From: Ophiosphaerella korrae
Lineage: Eukaryota; Ascomycota; Dothideomycetes; Pleosporales; Phaeosphaeriaceae
DNA: 41,160 nucleotides
Assembly (NCBI GenBank): GCA_028456385.1
Contig: JALNQF010000357.1
Span: 1 to 41,160 of the forward strand
Reading direction: 5' to 3'
Positions 1-8,588 of the stretch are shown one piece after another. Both the position numbers and the translations under genes were made by a program. The notes beneath the pieces are model-generated. The model worked only from the letters and a program-made list of their open reading frames with translations. It was not told where the DNA came from and made no database searches. The first letter of the stretch is position 1. Each line of letters opens with the position of its first letter.

Positions 1-206
1 TTAGTAAGTTTATAATATTAGTAAGTTGTAAACTTACTAATATTAGTGCGAAAATAAGAGATATAAGAGATAACTCCCTTATAATAATAATAAGTTAAAG
101 AAGTAAGTAAAAGAGAAGATAAAGAACTTTATATTAATAAAGAAATAAGGCTAATAACTTTAGCTTTAAAGTAAGAAATAGAAAACCTATCTAACGGAGG
201 AAATAG
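1..206 (+). mobile_element. 3' internal end of a RIP-degraded Gypsy-type LTR element, truncated by the window edge
   Basis: The stretch resembles the last ~150 bases before the 3' LTR of the complete Gypsy element at 24,443-30,053: the same order of an AAAGAACT.. stretch, ATAAG.CTAATAAC, and a purine-rich run ending GGAGGAAATAG directly before the LTR, which corresponds to AGAGAGGAATAG at 29,601-29,612. All coding signal is destroyed by C-to-T and G-to-A changes. The rest of the element lies outside the window. Assignment to the same or a sister family is inferred from this partial match. Confidence 0.6.
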
Positions 207-660
207 TATTATAGGTATAATAAGAGAAATTAAGATAAAACTAATTAGTCTTAACTTTAGTACTAACAAAGTATAAGATAAGTAAAGTAATAACCTAGAT
301 TAAAAAATAAACTATAATTAAGATATATAATATAATCTATAGATTTATAAAGTATATAGATAGAAATATATTATATATTAATAGATTAGTAATCTATAAT
401 CTATTGTTACTAAGACTAAATACAAGTAATAGATTAATAGATTAGTAAAGGTATATAGTTAGTAAGGATACGTATTATTAGAATAGTATTAGTAATCTAA
501 TCTCTAACTAAGAACTCTAATACTTAATATTAAATATATAAATCAACTATTAATTATAGTTATTATATAATTTCTATACAAGCCTTAGTTATTAACTCTT
601 AATCTACTATACCTCCCCTAAAAGGGCCTTAGGTAGTCGACAACTATAGGCCCTATTATA
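207..660 (+). repeat. RIP-degraded LTR related to the LTRs of the Gypsy element at 24.4-30.1 kb
   Basis: It starts TATTATAGGTATAATAAG, against TGTTATAGCTATAATAAG at 29,613, and ends CCCTATTATA, against ACCTATTACA at 30,053. The middle shares a strong block (TATTATTAGRATAGTATTAG followed by TAATCTAATCTCTAAC) with both complete LTRs. The length of about 454 bp compares with 441 bp. TG..CA termini appear as TA..TA, as expected after RIP. The target duplication cannot be checked because the left LTR is outside the window. Confidence 0.6.
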
Positions 661-1390
661 TAGATAATAACTATTATATTCTAACGTTAAGTTAAGGACT
701 TTATAGAACTATATATCTATCTCTACTAAAGATAAGTATAGATATAAAGCTAGTTATTATAGGCTCTTAAGACTATTCTAATTAGTAGTCTTACTAAAAT
801 TATTATCTTAATAGAGCTTCTATACTACTAGCTTCTATAGATTCCTACTATACCTCTAGTAGGTAGAAGTGCCTAGGTTACGTAGTAGATTGCTAAAACC
901 TTATAGGTACTCTCTCGCCTAGTAGACGCTAGTATTCTTACTTGCGTTACTAAGAGTAGCTACAACTTAGATATATTCTATAACACGATACCTAACTAGC
1001 TATAGCTAATAGATATACAAAAGACGTTTAAGTAAGTAATTACTATAAGTCTAGTAACTTAGATACTAATAGACGCGCTTCTTTGCCTCTAAGTACTACC
1101 TAGCTATTAATTTTATTCTATAGACCTTACTGCGCAAGGCACTTATTATATACTAGGATAACGTGTCTATTAATAATATTTTTGTAAATCTCCTTTTATA
1201 GGTAAGTAGTCTTAAATTTCTTTTATCTAACTATAAATACTAATAATTCTACTCTAAAGAGGTTCTAACTAGTGTAGATATTAATCGCACTATAGACGCT
1301 ACAACTACCCTTAGTCTCCTTAATATTTGTAAACAATTTTAGTTGCGCTAGGATAGGCTACTACGTAAATATTCTATAGCTCCAATTCTA
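661..1390. other. AT-rich RIP-degraded DNA, no gene recognised
   Basis: Composition is like the right-hand 24 kb: frequent TAG and TAA in every frame, very few CA or TG dinucleotides, but surviving CG (for example GACGCGC near 1,072). I recognise no protein motif in any frame. It probably belongs to another decayed repeat. Composition changes to ordinary gene-like sequence at about 1,390. Confidence 0.6.
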
Positions 1391-1671
1391 TGTTTGCCTT
1401 AGCCAAGCCTTGTGCGTTGACTTAGCCTAACTGCACCTCTCTCCTCGTGGACAAAATAATAGCCGACTAGTCTCCGCTCCTAACGGCCTAAAAGAGGCAC
1501 GACCAAGCAATAAAGATTTCGCCCTCGGGATTTTCTGCACATGCCATCTGCTGCATGGGCAGCCGCGCTCTGTACGCCTACGCGCATCCACGTCGGCAAC
1601 ACTTGAAGCCAGGGTTGCGCGTTAGAGGCGGCCGGCATGAAGGCCATCTTACTACATGGGAAGGTATCGGG

Positions 1672-1920
1672 TTAGCAAAGGTCGTAACGGGCTTTTGGGG
1701 ATCGAGATTTAGGCCTACCTCTGTCCGGAAACGAGTATGTCAAACATCCTCTGTGCCACCTCTTCGGGCTGGGCTCGAGCACGGGCAGTATGAAGGAATC
1801 CGGTGAGTCGAGGTCGTGGAACATCTTGGTCGCTATAGTGGCGGGGTAGAGCGCACTGACGGCGACGGCGGGGTTGCCGTGCTGATGCTTCCATTCCGTG
1901 TGTAGGCCTTCGACGAGGCA
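1672..1920 (-). pseudogene. C-terminal fragment of a short-chain dehydrogenase/reductase (SDR)
   Basis: Read from about 1,920 downwards, the frame gives VEGLHTEWKHQHGNPAV, then a YPATIATKMF stretch and a PVLEP segment. This order is typical of the C-terminal third of DHRS/RDH10-like fungal SDRs: the helix after the YxxxK site, then the PxxxxT substrate loop. The Rossmann N-terminus and catalytic YxxxK are absent. After VLEP the frame is broken. A 4-base insertion of the AGCC/CAGC type near 1,770 shifts it, and the +1 frame continues EEVAQRMFDILVSGQR and stops. It abuts the kinase-like fragment on the opposite strand at about 1,918. This is a truncated, frameshifted relic; the family call is from motif order only. 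Confidence 0.55.
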
Positions 1921-2445
1921 GAAACTTGTTATCAAAACTCAGTCCCTCACCTTCGACGAAAGTATATTTGCGATAGAGGGCAAGGTCTATCCAAGATTAT
2001 CTCATCTTCAAGGTCGATTAATTCCGAGATATTATAGAGCGGGACATTTCCAGTATGCTGAAGATACAGTTCGCGCCCAAATATTAGAACAGTTAGATAG
2101 CACGCCTCTCACAGAATACACCATAGCCATGTAGGCCAGCTACGGAGGAAAGAATAAAATCCAGAAAGCATATAGCGAATTATCTTAGGAAGGAATAATT
2201 CATGATATACAGGCTAGGCACATTTTCGTCATAACAAAAGGCACTCAAATTGATAGACTTCGATCTAGCGGAGATCAGCAACAGCGAAGGAGCTGAAGAA
2301 CAGAACGCAGGTAGACATGGAAATGCTCTCTGCACAGCCGATTCGTAAGCCCATCTGCTCTATGACGAATACGACCGGGATCTAACATGTCTGCAGGAAG
2401 TCATTCCAATTCCAAACACGACCATGAGTAGCACATGTCGCTAGC
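1918..2445 (+). pseudogene. Protein-kinase-like (fungal APH/LPS-kinase-type fold) pseudogene
   Basis: The frame from about 1,920 reads KLVIKTQSLTFDES, then KVYPRLSHLQGRLIPRYY, an ILEQLDSTPLTEY hinge-like segment and, after an in-frame TAG at 2,132-2,134, a helix followed by IIHDIQARHIFV. A second TAG sits at 2,186-2,188. After a one-base shift near 2,250 the next frame gives LIDFDLAEIS, reads to a TAA at 2,346-2,348, and continues YDEYDRDLTCLQEVIPI to about 2,445. H-D-x-x-x-R-H and IDFDLA correspond to the catalytic loop and metal-binding Asp of small fungal kinase-like proteins, where HGDI..RH is usual; the Gly codon is missing here. The N-terminal ATP-lysine region is lost at the junction with the SDR fragment. 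Both stops could be RIP-type CAG-to-TAG changes. Confidence 0.6.
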
Positions 2446-2583
2446 GCAGTTGTTTTGAGTACGAACCCGAACAACGCAAGGCCTGGAAGTATTCCCCATT
2501 GTGCCAAGCCCATCGACCATCTTTGAAGGGTCTAGTGATACCCTGCACACTACTTGTCTCGTAGTGAACCCTGCAGCCATCCC

Positions 2584-2606
2584 AAAAAAAAAAAAAAAAA
2601 AAAAAA
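2584..2606 (+). repeat. Poly(A) homopolymer, 23 A
   Basis: An uninterrupted run of 23 A follows the kinase-like pseudogene by about 140 bp. It could be a chance microsatellite or the tail of a retroposed sequence. No target-site duplication or LINE-type coding frame is evident around it. Confidence 0.8.
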
Positions 2607-2655
2607 GCCATTGAAATAGCCCAAGATACGTGTCCAAACGCCTCAAGGCGGGTCT

Positions 2656-2925
2656 AAGCATACCCTGGGTCCTGACTAGTATCATCGATGAATATGATAA
2701 GGCGACTAGTCTCTAAGTGGCCTTCTTGTTCGTTATAAGGCTGCAACCAAAGAGGATATTCGCATTCCGCCATGTAGAATCCAGCGTACTCCCAGTCTAT
2801 AATAGCCGTTATATCGAAAGTAATCGGATCTACGAAAATAATTGTGTTGACTGAGGTCGTCATGACAGAACATAAATTCTGTTTTGGTTGGGGTTTTCCG
2901 TGACCCACTTCGGTCGATTGTCTCG
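2656..2925 (-). pseudogene. APH-type phosphotransferase fragment (C-terminal catalytic part)
   Basis: The minus frame carries FVDPITFDITAIIDWEY followed by AGFY and EYPLWL, the classic metal-binding end of fungal aminoglycoside-phosphotransferase-like proteins (IDWE..GFYP). One base out of frame just upstream (about 2,850-2,885), the sequence reads FCHDDLSQHN, the matching catalytic HxDxxxxN loop. A single indel at about 2,845 therefore separates the two halves. The N-lobe is not visible. Upstream, the same frame runs on into the tail of the zinc-finger relic, so the two may have been fused by rearrangement. Family membership is clear; the original substrate is unknown, since most fungal members are uncharacterised. 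Confidence 0.65.
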
Positions 2926-4262
2926 GTAGGTTATCGATGGCATTGTAGATGTCCTTGAGGTCAGTCTCGTTGACATCTAGATCGCCGTCATCTTCGTGAA
3001 TGCCCAAAGCTGACTCTTCGCACGAACTTCCGGCTGTCAGATCAAGTCTTTCGTGTTGCTGGATGAGTGAGGATAAGGGGATGTCACTGTGTAGTTGTTG
3101 CTCTTTTGCCGCTTGCGGTATGAAGTCCGTAGAGTCAATATGACTGAGTTGAACGTGTAAGTTTCGATGCCACTTGATGTCGTGTCCACTTAATGGCTTG
3201 CCAATAGTAGCGCTTCGGCACATTTGGACGCGACACAAAAAAGAGTTTGGGAACCCGGTGATTTGGATCATCGCCATGTTGTAACGCATCTCTGAAGGAT
3301 TGGAATCGTTGAAAACAATCTTTGCGTGGACAGATTAAAGGGTGTGTATGCAATTTCTTATGATTTCGAGCATATTCCTGAGTCTTAAATATCAAGTCAC
3401 ACCCATAATCTTTCGCGAGAAGACATGGAATCTTGGGGCCTGAGTGTGTATGTGAATGGGCTTTTACAATCTTTAAACTTAAGAAGGTTTTAGGACAGTT
3501 GTGCTCGTCAGCAAGAGGACATGGAAATCGCAAGCCCTTGTGTACGGAGTCGACATGCCGTTTTACACTGTCCTGCAACGTAAATGTCGCGAGGCAGTCA
3601 TCAAATGGGCAGGGAAATCGAAGGTTTTTGTGTACTGTGTTAACATGACCGTTCGCCCCAGCTCGGGTTTGAAAGACAGATTCGCAACTCATTTCTTCGG
3701 CAAGCGGGCATGGATAGCGCACGTTCAGATGCTTTGATCTCGCATGTTCTCGAGCGCTAGCTAGGGTTATAAACAACTTATTGTAGTTATGTTCTTTCGC
3801 AAGAGGACACGGAAGTCTTTTCTTCTCATGTACCTTTTCGACGTGCTCCTTTACTTCCCATGGCATTGAAAAAGTAGCGGTGCACTTCGCGCTTTCAGCG
3901 CATGGGCAGACGAATGCATGAGGGCGATTTTTTTTTTTCGAACATGATCCGTTAAAGCCTGGAAACCCATGTATGCTCGCTTGCAGCCGATTTCAGTCTG
4001 GACTGGACAAGGGGTTTTTTCCCCTGAGTGTTTCGAAGATACATGCTGTTTGAGATCCTGATAGGTCCTAAAAGTAGCCGTACAGCCGAGCTTTGATGCA
4101 AGAAGACATATCAATTGACCATCTTCGTCCCTTTGGCAACAACCATGGCTATGTGGCTGATGATAACATGGTTGGAGGCTTCCATATGAGTCTTGAAAGT
4201 CTCATTGCGGCCGTATTTCTCCGCAAAGGTGCGTGGGGGTGCCCGTCAGTAGCCAACTCAGC
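2926..4262 (-). pseudogene. C2H2-type zinc-finger array protein, frameshifted
   Basis: At least eight finger-like units run along the minus strand with the pattern CPLA..(S/N/G)C...F......H....H. Examples are CESVFQTRAGANGHVNTVH, CPFDDCLATFTLQDSVKRH and CDLIFKTQEYARNHKKLH. The longest open stretch is 3,866-3,135. Upstream fingers (4,114-3,851) are in another frame. The change falls at an 11-T homopolymer (3,928-3,938), where the neighbouring frame continues into a perfect finger (CPCAESAKCTATF..H). A second switch at an A6 run (3,237-3,242) moves into a frame with the last finger (CRVQMC..H..WH) and an acidic tail. A further partial finger (FAEKYGRNETFKTHME) near 4,215-4,160 needs one more shift. 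Such arrays occur in fungal nuclear proteins of unknown role. Either a decayed gene or a live gene with homopolymer sequencing errors is possible. Confidence 0.6.
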
Positions 4263-4965
4263 CTGCTATCCCCTTGACAGACGAGCGCAGATGATGTTCT
4301 ACACACCATTATTGCTTTTATCGGACCGTGTGATGCCAAGCAGGCTTGTACTTTTTCAGAAACGCTCGGATTGATGGTCAAGGTATAGTAAAGGAATGTG
4401 AATTCGGCCACCTTTGGCTGCTTGCAGAATAGAAGTGCGGGAAAAAGCCCACCCACCTACGCGTACAAAGCAGCAGGAAGAGGAGTAGGGGCAAGAGCAG
4501 CAGGCGAAGGTGGTGGAAGAACGAGAGGGATCGAGGTGAAAGCTTTGCAAAGGAGATGCCGAGCACGTGCAAAAGTAAAGTGAATGAGAAGATAGGGTAT
4601 TTAGGTTATTATCCTTCACTATGAAGAAGTGAATGTTTCAGCTGATTGCTGCACCAGGCTCATAGCGAAAGTAGCTACGATAACTCGCCCCGATTGAGCG
4701 ATGAATCTATAAATGCAAACATTTACCAAAAAGATCAAACTTGCTAAGAGATTTGGTGGTGATTCAGCACAACCACGAAGCTTGGAGTCAGAATTTTGAG
4801 GATTCAACTTTTTCTATTGATTCACCCCTTGCGACGCGGAAGTGCCAGTAAAGCTGGCAAGCTTCTTGGCGCCTTCGAGAGAAACCGAGTTGTAATTACT
4901 CTTCTTCTTCCACAAGTTTCTCGGCATTCAAACAAACGGGTTTGACAAATAATATGCCGACGCGT
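4263..4965. other. Intergenic DNA upstream of the zinc-finger relic
   Basis: No convincing coding frame. The minus strand has a pyrimidine-rich tract (about 4,460-4,560) of the kind found in fungal promoters and 5' leaders, suitably placed upstream of the minus-strand zinc-finger array. Short frames on both strands here have no recognisable motif. Confidence 0.35.
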
Positions 4966-5460
4966 TCAGTTAGCTTCGCCATGTCGATGAATATTCGTAG
5001 CAGGACCGCCACGGCTTTGCGTCAGCCTACTGTTATCCTTCGATGTTGTGTGATAGAGTGAGGTGGCCCGTAGTCGCCGTGTGCGAGAGGGAGTAAGTGG
5101 TTGAAGTGATGAGGCTCGCAAGGTTGGGGACGTTGGAGTAGTTCTGTTAAGAACTCGACCGTTCACCTAAAGGTCACTCTTAGGGACTTCGGGAGGAAGG
5201 TCCGGATGGTTAGGCTCTACTCACCTGCTGGTTACTGCATCACGGGCTAACGCCGCAACACGAGGATTGAGTGTGAATAAGTAGACGCTGGAAGGGAGGG
5301 CTTCAATAGTATCGGAGGTGTGTAAAGATAAAGTCAAGAAAATTGGAGTCGTGGTTGATTGCCGTAAGTTCTGTATGCTAGATACAAACAAGAAAGTTGA
5401 GTACGAAGAAGGGAAAGCATATAGAGAATCCTCCAGATTATATATCCTTTCCTCCTTCAT
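4966..5460 (-). promoter_or_regulatory. Possible promoter plus 5' exon without a recognisable gene body
   Basis: On the minus strand a TATA-like GATATATAATC lies near 5,446-5,436. A C/T-rich leader follows, and a strong fungal 5' splice site AG|GTGAGT falls at about 5,220. Further down, an ATG at about 4,982 opens a 28-codon frame beginning MAKLTERVGILF that ends in four Glu codons and TAA. No downstream exon fits any family I know. It may be the surviving 5' end of a gene whose body was lost, or a chance arrangement. Confidence 0.25.
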
Positions 5461-5520
5461 ACGAATGAGTCACTGCTCTGTCTGCTCTGTCCGCGTCAAG
5501 CACAGATCAAGCAGAGCAGT

Positions 5521-5540
5521 CACATGACCCTTGTCATGTG
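5521..5540. repeat. Short inverted repeat CACATGAC-N4-GTCATGTG
   Basis: Perfect 8-bp arms with a 4-bp spacer, next to a second imperfect pair (CTGCTCTG near 5,470 and CAGAGCAG near 5,512). It could be a dyad binding site; nothing links it to a specific regulator. Confidence 0.4.
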
Positions 5541-5726
5541 GTACTTCCAGTTTCCTGGAAACCGTATCGAGGCTTCCTACCTTTTTCCTGTTCTTGTCCC
5601 ATTGGGTGTTCGTAACAAGTTCAAGGGTGCGACACAGGCCACCTGCCACAGTGCAGCAGCCCTGTGAAGCAGGAGCGGCGTCAAGGAGTCTCAAAAATGC
5701 CCAGCTCCTACTATCACAATCATCCA

Positions 5727-5822
5727 CTTCCTATGACCATCCGCTCCCAACGGCCACCCGCTTCCCACGATCGCCCGCTTTCTACGACCACCCACTTTCT
5801 ACGACCACCCGCTCCCAACGAT
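5727..5822. repeat. 17-bp minisatellite, five units plus a partial
   Basis: Consecutive 17-bp units start at 5,727, 5,744, 5,761, 5,778 and 5,795, with a consensus close to CTTTCTACGACCACCCG, then a partial unit to 5,822. Units differ at several positions, so the array is old. It lies just upstream of the TATA box of the GH105 relic. Confidence 0.85.
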
Positions 5823-5847
5823 CGAAGCGATACAATTGAAAATACAG

Positions 5848-5854
5848 TATATAT
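5848..5854 (+). promoter_or_regulatory. TATA-like box of the GH105 gene relic
   Basis: TATATAT lies 59 bases upstream of the GH105 start codon (5,913), a plausible core-promoter distance in ascomycetes. A pyrimidine-rich leader (CAGTCCAGCTTTTCTCTCTTC-like) separates the two. Confidence 0.4.
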
Positions 5855-6260
5855 GAGGACATCGTACTTCCAAAGCTCCCAGTCCAGCTTTTCTCTCTTC
5901 AAATTTAAAATCATGGCCTCTGAATGCCCCACCCCCACTGCCCCCCAAATCCATTCGACTATTGCCCTCCTCACCCAAAACCTCATCTCCATCACCGAAA
6001 CCTCGGGCTAATTCCTGCTCCGTCTCCCTGATGGCCGCGTTATCGACACCAAGGGCTGGAATGACTGGGAGTGGACTCATGGGATTGGACCCTACGGGCT
6101 CTACCAATACCACACCCTCACAGCCTCCGCCTCCATCCTCACCATCATCCGCGACTGGTTTACCACCCAACTCGCAAAAGGCACGACCAAAAGCACTAAC
6201 ACTGTGTTCCCTTCCTCACGCTGACTTACCACTACGAAGAGACGCGGGAGAAGCAGTATG

Positions 6261-6266
6261 AGCCCC
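6261..6266 (+). repeat. Target-site duplication AGCCCC, left copy
   Basis: AGCCCC occurs immediately before the MITE and again at 6,500-6,505 immediately after it. Only one copy is expected from the GH105 reading frame. Confidence 0.7.
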
Positions 6267-6499
6267 GGCAGCTTGTATACATGAAGTAAAGCATGACTGC
6301 GGGTCACTGCCTCGAGATGTCTGGAGGACAGTACGACTATACAACGGAAGTCAGCACACCAACGTCATCACCATACATCCACCCGTCCTTCTAGCTTGCA
6401 CCAGTCATCATCAGGTTAGCTGGATAGGAACCAGTCTCCTATATAAACCCCTCATTAGATAGCAATACGACTCATGTCTCCCTCCTACGCCAGCTGTCA
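6267..6499 (+). mobile_element. 233-bp MITE inserted in the GH105 gene (copy 1)
   Basis: It is non-coding and begins GGCAGCTTGTATAC and ends TACGCCAGCTGTCA. The ends are imperfect inverted repeats of the form TGGCAGCT. A second copy in the opposite orientation lies at 10,445-10,683, and the two are closely similar over nearly their whole length. Flanking AGCCCC duplications support a 6-bp target duplication. The inside contains TATATAAACCCC, which could act as a TATA element. The superfamily is uncertain because a 6-bp duplication does not fit the usual TA, 3-bp or 8-bp classes. No transposase in the window shares these ends. Confidence 0.8.
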
Positions 6500-6505
6500 A
6501 GCCCC
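6500..6505 (+). repeat. Target-site duplication AGCCCC, right copy
   Basis: Right-hand partner of 6,261-6,266, directly after the MITE end ..GCTGTCA. Confidence 0.7.
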
Positions 6506-7363
6506 ACCTCGGCACCTGGGCCGAGTAGGCCATGCCCTCCCTCCCGCGCACGCGCTTTGCGGAGTTCCAGCACATCACCTACGCCCCCGCCAACCATAAA
6601 GAGCTGTGGGATGACACGCTGATGATGACGATCCTGCCGTTAGCGAAAGTAGAACCGGTGTTCAAGAGGCTGCGATATATGGAGGTGGCGAAGCGGCAGC
6701 TTTTGATCCATCTGCAGTTTCTGTTTGATACGGGGACAGGGCTGTTTTTTCATGGGTGGAAGTTCGAGGATGTGGGTGAGGGAGGGGAGGATGGGAGAAG
6801 GGCCTATAGCATAATTTTGCGAGAGCGAGGTGGGCGCGCGGGAATTGTTGGGTTACGATAGCGATTCCAGAATTTGTTGAGCTGCTGGATTTGCAGCCCG
6901 GTGATGCGCTACGAAAGTATCTCCTAGACGCACTAACAGCTCAATGCCAGGTGCTTAAGCGACTCCAAGCGGAGAGCGGGATGTGGCGGACGCTACTGGA
7001 CATGCTTTCGAGCGAAGGGAGCTACGAGGAAGCGTCTGCGACGGCGGGGTTCGCGTACGGGATGCTGAAGGTGGTACGGAAACGGTATATTGGGAGGAGT
7101 TCGAGTCCGTTGCCGTGAAGGCGGTACTGGGGAATGTGGGTGAGGATGGCGAGTTGCGGAATGTTAGTTTTGGGACGGCGATGGGGGAGACATCGCAGCA
7201 TTATAAGGATATTAAGTTGACGAGTATGCCGTACGGACAGGCGATGGCGATTATGGTGTTAGGAGAATTTTCGAGGACACTTGTATAGCGAGAATGATGG
7301 AGGTAGGAATAAAGTGTACGATCCTGAATCCAACTAGATCTCCAGCCTTTCCTAGAGGATAGA

Positions 7364-8588
7364 TCACAATCTGAGAATGAACCAAGGCGGGTCACAAGAC
7401 GACATCATAGCTCCACTGTCGTACCCCTCCATCTCCTGCCAAAACTTGCGTTCTTGGAACCACATAATATCTCTCATAACTCCCATGTCCTTCGTCCGAT
7501 CCTCTAGTTCCGGCGAGTTCCTGAGGACACAAAACTCGCTGAGTATGCTACCGTAGTCTTCGGTTTCCGTCTGTTGCATCTCGGGGGTGGATCTTCTTTC
7601 CATCTTCCGCTACGTATTGCCCTGGAAGGACTTCGTGGATCGCTTCAAGTCCTTGAGGTTGGCTAAGATCCTCCGTTCACAGTGGTGTATCGTGTGGTAT
7701 CTATAGAAGCTTGACGCATCAGTATCGTCGGAGCGAGCCCTCGTGTGAGATTGGATCCTCAGCGGCAGTGACGAGTCGTAGAGTGGGTCTGGCAGCTCCT
7801 GGGGCCGAATTACCCTGCTTTTCTGGTGGAGTTGCAGTGAGCGGACCGGCTCGATGGGCTCTGGTATCGGCGCTGGTGGTGCGACAAATCGGCGGTATGG
7901 ATCTGAAAAGGCATGCCGGGAGGAAATAGCTGTGTAGGTATTTGCGGGGAGAAGAGCGTTTCAGGACGATTCGATTACGATTCGAGTGCTCCCAATACAC
8001 ATCCCATTGAGACATTGGGAGGACGTGGTTGCAGACCAGACCTATTCGCCGCACCATGACGCGGAGATAGACATTAGCTGTCACTCGATCGCGGACGCTC
8101 ATCTTCTTGAGGTCGCAGAGTGTATAGTGGTCTTTAAGCTACCCGGGATTGAAGTTAACTAGCCGATATATCTTTTCACAATTGTAGCAGAACAGTCCAT
8201 TTTTAGTATCTCGTTCCAAAGCCCGGCCGAGATTGCATCGCGCCGCCTTTCTGATACCTTGATCTAGGTGCGACCATGGTTCCGTACCGATAATGACTGC
8301 AGCGGAATGACGCTGTCGATGTGTTGTCAGCATTCATCTTGGGTCATCCCTTGGGTCACAGGTATACTTACGGTCAGAAAATGCGGCGGCGGGTGAGCGT
8401 GGAAGGTACGAGTAGATCTGCTGAAGGATCTCGGACGGCAGCTCGAGGATCTGGCACTTCTTCAATCCTGGTCGGATCAACAGGTGTTGCCTTTCGTGCA
8501 ATATTTGGAGAACCTCTATGGTCTCTCTGTATAGCTTTAGCCGTGAGATTGACTTAAATGCTAAAAGACTTGGGTTTGGCACATTCAT
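7364..8588 (-). pseudogene. F-box domain protein, broken
   Basis: The N-terminal part (about residues 45-75) reads CQILELPSEILQQIYSYLP followed by RSPAAAFSD, a clear F-box (SCF ubiquitin-ligase adaptor, Skp1-binding). An intron fits 8,371 down to 8,297: donor GTAAGT, branch-like CTGAC, acceptor CTGCAG, 75 bp, keeping the frame into LIIGTEPWSHL. The next exon has FCYNCEKIYRL, typical of the Cys-containing segment after the F-box in ascomycete proteins. An in-frame TAG at 8,141-8,139 (likely TGG or CAG before) interrupts it. The same frame then continues YTLCDLKKMSVRDRV to a stop at 7,719, and shifted frames carry YHTIHHCERRILANLK and a Glu-rich tail to 7,364. Several lesions make it a probable pseudogene. 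It is convergent with the GH105 relic. Confidence 0.65.
8297..8371 (-). other. Predicted 75-bp intron in the F-box gene
   Basis: The minus strand begins GTAAGTATACC and ends GCTGCAG, with a branch-point-like TGCTGAC about 30 bases before the 3' end. The alternative acceptor ACAG at 8,313 would give 59 bp but shifts the frame, so the 75-bp form is preferred. Confidence 0.5.

Larger units (their letters stand above)
5913..7288 (+). pseudogene. GH105-type unsaturated rhamnogalacturonyl hydrolase, disrupted
   Basis: In intact form, members of this family remove the unsaturated galacturonyl residue from rhamnogalacturonan oligosaccharides made by lyases. Translated pieces line up in family order: LLRLPDGRVIDTKGWNDWEW, THGIGLYGLYQYH-type text, PRTRFAEFQHITYA, LWDDTLMMT (contains the catalytic Asp), LLIHLQFLFDTGTGLFFHGW, ARARWARGN, EGSYEEASATAGFAYG, and QHYKDIKLTSMPYGQAMAI at the C-terminus. 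The gene is broken by TAA at 6,009-6,011, a one-base loss near 6,205, the MITE at 6,267-6,499 plus its duplicated AGCCCC, TAG at 6,526-6,528 (a conserved Trp, so RIP-like TGG-to-TAG), and frameshifts near 6,800 and 7,088. Removing the MITE and one duplication mentally gives collinear family spacing, so insertion came after the gene was complete. Introns are not seen. Confidence 0.85.

Noticed and set aside
1555..1806. Plus-strand 83-codon frame
   Set aside because: Lies antisense to the SDR fragment and has no recognisable motif.
2401..2685. Minus-strand 94-codon frame with a run of Phe
   Set aside because: The Phe run is only the 23-A homopolymer read on the other strand; no motif elsewhere.
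8313..8371. 59-bp version of the F-box intron
   Set aside because: Good acceptor ACAG, but it shifts the frame; the 75-bp version keeps it.
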